The position numbers were made by a program, and so were the translations under genes. Shown here one piece after another: positions 61,415 through 64,000 of a stretch of 64,000 bases of DNA. The notes under the pieces are model-generated. The model saw nothing but the letters and a program-made list of their open reading frames with translations. It was not told where the DNA came from and ran no database searches. Source of the DNA: Clostridium nigeriense (GTDB taxonomy: Bacteria > Bacillota > Clostridia > Clostridiales > Clostridiaceae); assembly GCF_900086595.1 (NCBI RefSeq), contig NZ_LT575472.1:272637-336636 (forward strand), written 5' to 3'. The stretch's first letter is position 1; each line of letters begins with the position of its first letter.

Positions 61415-62137
61415 ATGAAATTAGATGTAGTTATATCTGCTGATAATATAAAAGAAGAATATTTAGAGAATAAAATAGTAGTTGTCATAGATATGCTAAG
61501 AGCAACTTCCGTAATAATTACTGCTTTAGCTAATAAGGCAAAAGAAGTATTTCCTATTTTAACTGTAGAGGAAGCATTTGAAAAGAAAGAAGAACTTTTG
61601 AAATTAGGAAGTTATCCTATGTTAGGTGGAGAAAGAAAGGCAATTAAAATAGAAGGCTTTGATTTTTCTAATTCACCTTTAGAATATACTAGTGAAAAAG
61701 TTCAAGGAAAAACAATAATTTTAAGTACCACTAATGGAACAAGAGCAATTAATTTAAGTTTAAGAGCAAAGGAAATACTTATAGGAGCTATAATAAATGC
61801 TAAAGCAGTTGCAGAAGAGTTAAAGAAACTTAATAAGGATGTAGTATTTATTAATGCAGGAACAAATGGAGAATTTTCAATGGATGATTTCATTTGTTCA
61901 GGATATATGATAAGTCTCTTATGTGAAAAAGAAAATAACGATCTTTCTGATATTGCCAAAACAGCAAAATACATCTATGAAAGTAATACTAATTTAATTG
62001 ACTATATAAAAGAAGCAAGACACTTTAGTGTTTTAAAGAATTTAAATTTAATGAAGGATCTGGAGTATTGTTGCAGAAAAGATATAGTTAGCATTGTACC
62101 AAAAGTAGAAAAGAGTAAAAAAATTATAAAAATTTAA
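61415..62137 (+). CDS. 2-phosphosulfolactate phosphatase family protein (ComB-like)
   Basis: A 240-residue Mg2+-dependent phosphatase of the ComB family. Landmarks are VVVIDMLRATSVIITAL near residue 22, MLGGERKAIKIEGFDFSNSP, STTNGTRAI near 103 and INAGTNGEFSMDDFICSGYM. In methanogens ComB makes sulfolactate for coenzyme M; clostridia lack that pathway, so the true substrate here is probably different. GGGGG precedes the ATG, 25 bases after the radical SAM gene, so the two likely form an operon. Confidence 0.9.
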   Translation: MKLDVVISADNIKEEYLENKIVVVIDMLRATSVIITALANKAKEVFPILTVEEAFEKKEELLKLGSYPMLGGERKAIKIEGFDFSNSPLEYTSEKVQGKTIILSTTNGTRAINLSLRAKEILIGAIINAKAVAEELKKLNKDVVFINAGTNGEFSMDDFICSGYMISLLCEKENNDLSDIAKTAKYIYESNTNLIDYIKEARHFSVLKNLNLMKDLEYCCRKDIVSIVPKVEKSKKIIKI

Positions 62138-62164
62138 ATAATTGATAATTTTTTTCAATTATTT
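62136..62164 (+). terminator. Weak AT-rich terminator of the ComB gene
   Basis: AAATAATTGA (62136-62145) pairs with TCAATTATTT (62155-62164); the T run lies in the loop. Confidence 0.5.
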
Positions 62165-62175
62165 GAATTTTTATG

Positions 62176-62204
62176 TTGACAAGTAAAATAAAAAGATATA
62201 TTAT
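62176..62204 (+). promoter_or_regulatory. SigA promoter of the Fur-box RNA
   Basis: TTGACA at 62176-62181, 17 bases, TATTAT at 62199-62204. Start of transcription expected near 62211. Confidence 0.75.
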
Positions 62205-62210
62205 AATAGT

Positions 62211-62366
62211 AGATTGATAATCAATATCAATTAGTGATTAAATATATTATTAAAAGCTCCACACTTCTAATAATATACTATATAAATTATAATTAAACTC
62301 CTATATTATAGAATTTATTTCATTAAAAGATGGCTAAAGAGAGATTTTAGCCATCTTTTATTTTTT
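62211..62366 (+). ncRNA. Candidate Fur-repressed small RNA, about 155 nt
   Basis: A complete transcription unit without a protein: promoter (62176-62204), Fur box at the start site, and a strong terminator (AAAAGATGGCTAAA 62325-62338 with TTTAGCCATCTTTT 62346-62359, then T6). The only ATG is inside the terminator, and the longest other frame is 20 codons with no ribosome binding site. Two short C-rich stretches, CTCCACACTTC (about 62258-62268) and ACTCC (about 62297-62301), are complementary to Shine-Dalgarno sequences. Function as an iron-sparing regulator, like RyhB or FsrA, is inference. Confidence 0.65.
62215..62229 (+). promoter_or_regulatory. Fur box
   Basis: TGATAATCAATATCA matches the 7-1-7 Fur consensus TGATAATNATTATCA at all but one defined position. 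It covers the predicted transcription start, an ideal place for iron-dependent repression. Confidence 0.75.
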
Positions 62367-62439
62367 ACTAATTAATGTAAGATTTATTTGTTATTTTTCA
62401 TATAAAAGATGAAGAGATAAATCGAAGTGAGTAAATAAA

Positions 62440-62535
62440 ATAGAAGAGAATAACTTTATAGAACAGCTAAAGAAAAATCATCCTAAAGTATTAGACTATG
62501 TAATAGAAAATATATGGTATGATTTCCATGAATAA
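62440..62535 (+). pseudogene. Remnant of an ECF-type sigma factor N-terminus
   Basis: Thirty-one codons read IEENNFIEQLKKNHPKVLDY and end VIENIWYDFHE before a stop. The pattern matches the first helix of clostridial sigma-70/ECF factors, but an ATA stands where the ATG should be and the rest is missing. No ribosome binding site fits. Confidence 0.45.
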
Positions 62536-62601
62536 TATATCTATTTATTCCATAAATTATTTAAATTAAATTATATTTATTGTACAAATTAAACTCACTT
62601 T

Positions 62602-62744
62602 ATTTTGATAACCATGCTACTTTAGAAGTGTTTATTTCTTATGAAAAGCTTATGTTAAAAATAATAGGAATTTTGTATGGAAAAAAAATCAATTTAAAAG
62701 AATTAATAACTATTGTTAGAATATTTTCAATAATTAGAAGCTAA
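62602..62744 (+). pseudogene. Possible C-terminal remnant of a lysine-N-methylase-like gene
   Basis: A frame without a start reads FDNHATLEVFISYEKLML then KIIGILYGKK and ILKE-like ITIVRIFSIIRS before its stop. It faintly recalls the C-terminus of FliB-type flagellin lysine methylases. Low confidence; the remaining sequence up to 62819 shows no gene. Confidence 0.2.
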
Positions 62745-62819
62745 CTCATATTTGGAAGATGTGTTTATTGTGTTACTATGAGTGGGACAAGAACATTAAA
62801 TCTAAAGGGGGATTTACAA

Positions 62820-63680
62820 ATGATTAAGTCAAAATTATTAACTTTATTAGTATCAACAGGATTAACAATAGCTTTAGGAGTTGGAAGTTTCTTTCTTCCA
62901 TCTAAGAATCAAGTAGTTACTAATGAAAATGCAAAGGTTCAAACTAATAGCGAAGTTACATCTTCTAATGAAGAGGTAAATAAAGCTGAAAGTAATAAAC
63001 CTCAAGATTCTAATAAGAATTCAGTATCAGTAAATGATAAAGCTTCTAATACAGTAGGTAATGTAAGTAATTCAAATTCAGATAATAAAAATGCCAATAA
63101 TGAAGTTTCAAAAAATAATACAGAGGGTAGTGAAGCTAGTGAACAATGTGATGATAATGGGTTTGTAATACAACAACCTTCAAATAATGGTTCTACTAAC
63201 ACTCCACAACAAGGAAATGGAACTGTAGAAACACCAAGTACTACACCACAAGCACCTTCAAGTACAGATGAAAGTAATTATATAGCAGAAATTGAGCAAG
63301 CTATATTCCAAAGAGTTAATAAGGAAAGAGCTGCAGCGGGACTCCCTGCATTAAGCTATAATACAACCATGGAACACTATGCAAGAGTTAAGTCTAAGGA
63401 CATGGGTGATAGGGGATATTTTGATCATAAGGATCCTCAAGGAAGATTAATAACTGAACAAATGAAGGCAGATGGAGTATCTTATAATGCATGGGGAGAA
63501 AATATTGCTTATATTCAAGGTGTAAATGGAAACAGCACTTTAGCAACACAATTTATGGATAATTGGATGAACTCACCAGGACATAGAGCTAATATACTAT
63601 CATCAAACTTCAGTAGTATTGGAATTGGAGTTTATAAAATAGGAAATACTTACTATGCTACACAAGAATTCTATAGATAA
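62820..63680 (+). CDS. Secreted CAP/SCP domain protein (YkwD-like)
   Basis: A 286-residue exported protein. Residues 1-35 are a signal peptide (KSKLLTLLVSTGLTIALGVGSF); residues 36-155 are a low-complexity Ser/Asn/Glu/Lys linker; the C-terminal 120 residues form a CAP domain with IFQRVNKERAAAGLPALSYN, FDHKDPQGR, AWGENIAY and the closing MNSPGHRANILSSNFSSIGIGV. Conserved His and Glu of the CAP cavity (FDHKD, GENIA, GHRANIL) are present. YkwD-like proteins are common in Firmicutes envelopes and spores. GGGGG at 62807-62811 sets ATG at 62820; the upstream ATG at 62778 would add a poor leader. Confidence 0.9.
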   Translation: MIKSKLLTLLVSTGLTIALGVGSFFLPSKNQVVTNENAKVQTNSEVTSSNEEVNKAESNKPQDSNKNSVSVNDKASNTVGNVSNSNSDNKNANNEVSKNNTEGSEASEQCDDNGFVIQQPSNNGSTNTPQQGNGTVETPSTTPQAPSSTDESNYIAEIEQAIFQRVNKERAAAGLPALSYNTTMEHYARVKSKDMGDRGYFDHKDPQGRLITEQMKADGVSYNAWGENIAYIQGVNGNSTLATQFMDNWMNSPGHRANILSSNFSSIGIGVYKIGNTYYATQEFYR

Positions 63681-63696
63681 TAAATCTATAAAGTAT

Positions 63697-63728
63697 GAAA
63701 CTCAGTTATAAAACTGGGTTTCTTTTTT
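63697..63728 (+). terminator. Terminator of the CAP protein gene
   Basis: GAAACTCAGTT pairs with AACTGGGTTTC (one G-T pair), loop ATAA, then a T run. Confidence 0.8.
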
Positions 63729-63859
63729 ATTCTTTAGAAACAAGTAGAGAATTTGAAATAGATTTATTTACAATAATTAAGATTAGTGATAATATATGGG
63801 AAATAAATTTTTTTAAGTATAAAATGAGTTAAACAATATATCTTTTGAGGTGAGGAAGT

Positions 63860-64000
63860 ATGGAAAATAGAAAGATTATAATTAAAAGTGACTTAATAAA
63901 AGGGCTACAAGAAGTTGGTATAAAAAATGGTCAAAATATAATAGTTCATACTTCTATGAAAAGCTTAGGGTTTGTTTGTGGAGGTCCACAAATTATAATT
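63860..64000 (+). CDS. Aminoglycoside N(3)-acetyltransferase-like protein, 3' truncated by window edge
   Basis: The first 47 codons only. The text MENRKIIIKSDLIKGLQEVG, then IIVHTSMKSLGFVCGGPQIII, matches the N-terminus of the AAC(3)/YokD family (VHSSLSSLGxVxGG). GAGGTGAGG lies 4-12 bases before ATG. Members acetylate aminoglycosides or other CoA acceptors; resistance cannot be inferred from this fragment. Confidence 0.8.
   Translation, partial: MENRKIIIKSDLIKGLQEVGIKNGQNIIVHTSMKSLGFVCGGPQIII

Noticed and set aside
1..64000. CRISPR arrays, tRNA or rRNA genes
   Set aside because: I saw no regularly spaced direct repeats, no cloverleaf-like sequences ending in the TψC/acceptor pattern and no rRNA-like conserved blocks.

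Overview
The window reads as chromosome of a low-GC, spore-forming anaerobe of Clostridium sensu stricto (cluster I). The sequence is very AT-rich, uses strong AGGAGG-type ribosome binding sites, carries many hairpin-plus-T-run terminators, and encodes spore germination proteases (Csp) beside the cortex-lytic enzyme SleC. It also has an H-NOX chemoreceptor of the type found in obligate anaerobes and two tandem GH18 chitinases whose layout recalls the chitinolytic C. paraputrificum group. The species call is inference. No rRNA, tRNA, CRISPR array, insertion sequence or prophage was seen.

Layout. 1-8.2 kb: a cut-off sodium:neurotransmitter-type symporter; a YtrA-type GntR regulator with an ABC ATPase and permease; hemolysin III; an operon of DUF1836 protein, ABC-class ATPase and alpha/beta-hydrolase-like protein; a HAD nucleotidase. 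8.3-11.1 kb: a TetR regulator and an old-yellow-enzyme/2-enoate reductase with a candidate operator between them. 11.1-16.6 kb: two secreted modular chitinases. 17-21.4 kb: a pentapeptide-repeat protein and two overlapping Csp-like subtilases. 21.4-26.4 kb: YjiH-type membrane protein, AI-2E-family exporter, proB-proA. 26.5-28 kb: a small accessory cassette (MazF-type toxin, DnaJ-type zinc-finger miniprotein, acidic miniprotein) behind a strong promoter and a leader hairpin, then a stand-alone FakA-middle-domain protein. 28.2-31.2 kb: an ABC-2 exporter operon. 31.4-36 kb: GNAT, SanA/YdcF, a hypothetical, a purine permease, an SDR and a small hypothetical. 36.2-38.1 kb: NatAB-like exporter. 38.1-43.2 kb: carAB with a PyrR-type leader that contains a leader ORF. 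43.2-48.7 kb: an SOS-box-controlled small gene, an orphan sensor kinase, a phosphoglycerate-mutase-like phosphatase, a large type glutamine synthetase and murI. 48.8-51 kb: STAS-like DUF4325, cyclophilin, DUF3783, and an XRE protein with a degenerate S24 domain. 51-56.2 kb: a double Csp protease and sleC. 56.2-64 kb: H-NOX chemoreceptor, YkvI-type permease, lipoprotein, radical SAM protein, ComB phosphatase, a probable Fur-repressed small RNA, gene remnants, a secreted CAP protein and the start of an aminoglycoside acetyltransferase-like gene.

How parts fit together. The double Csp (51 kb) and SleC form a germination unit in which Csp proteases activate pro-SleC; the separate pair at 18-21 kb may be paralogues. 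ProB and ProA make proline from glutamate, carAB makes carbamoyl phosphate under pyrimidine control, and glnA and murI draw on the glutamate/glutamine pool. The two chitinases should work together on extracellular chitin. The signals I consider most worth following are mainly in non-coding DNA: the Fur-box RNA at 62.2 kb, the leader RNA in front of the MazF-type toxin at 27.4 kb, the leader ORF running into the carA terminator, and the SOS box in front of a 97-residue unknown protein.
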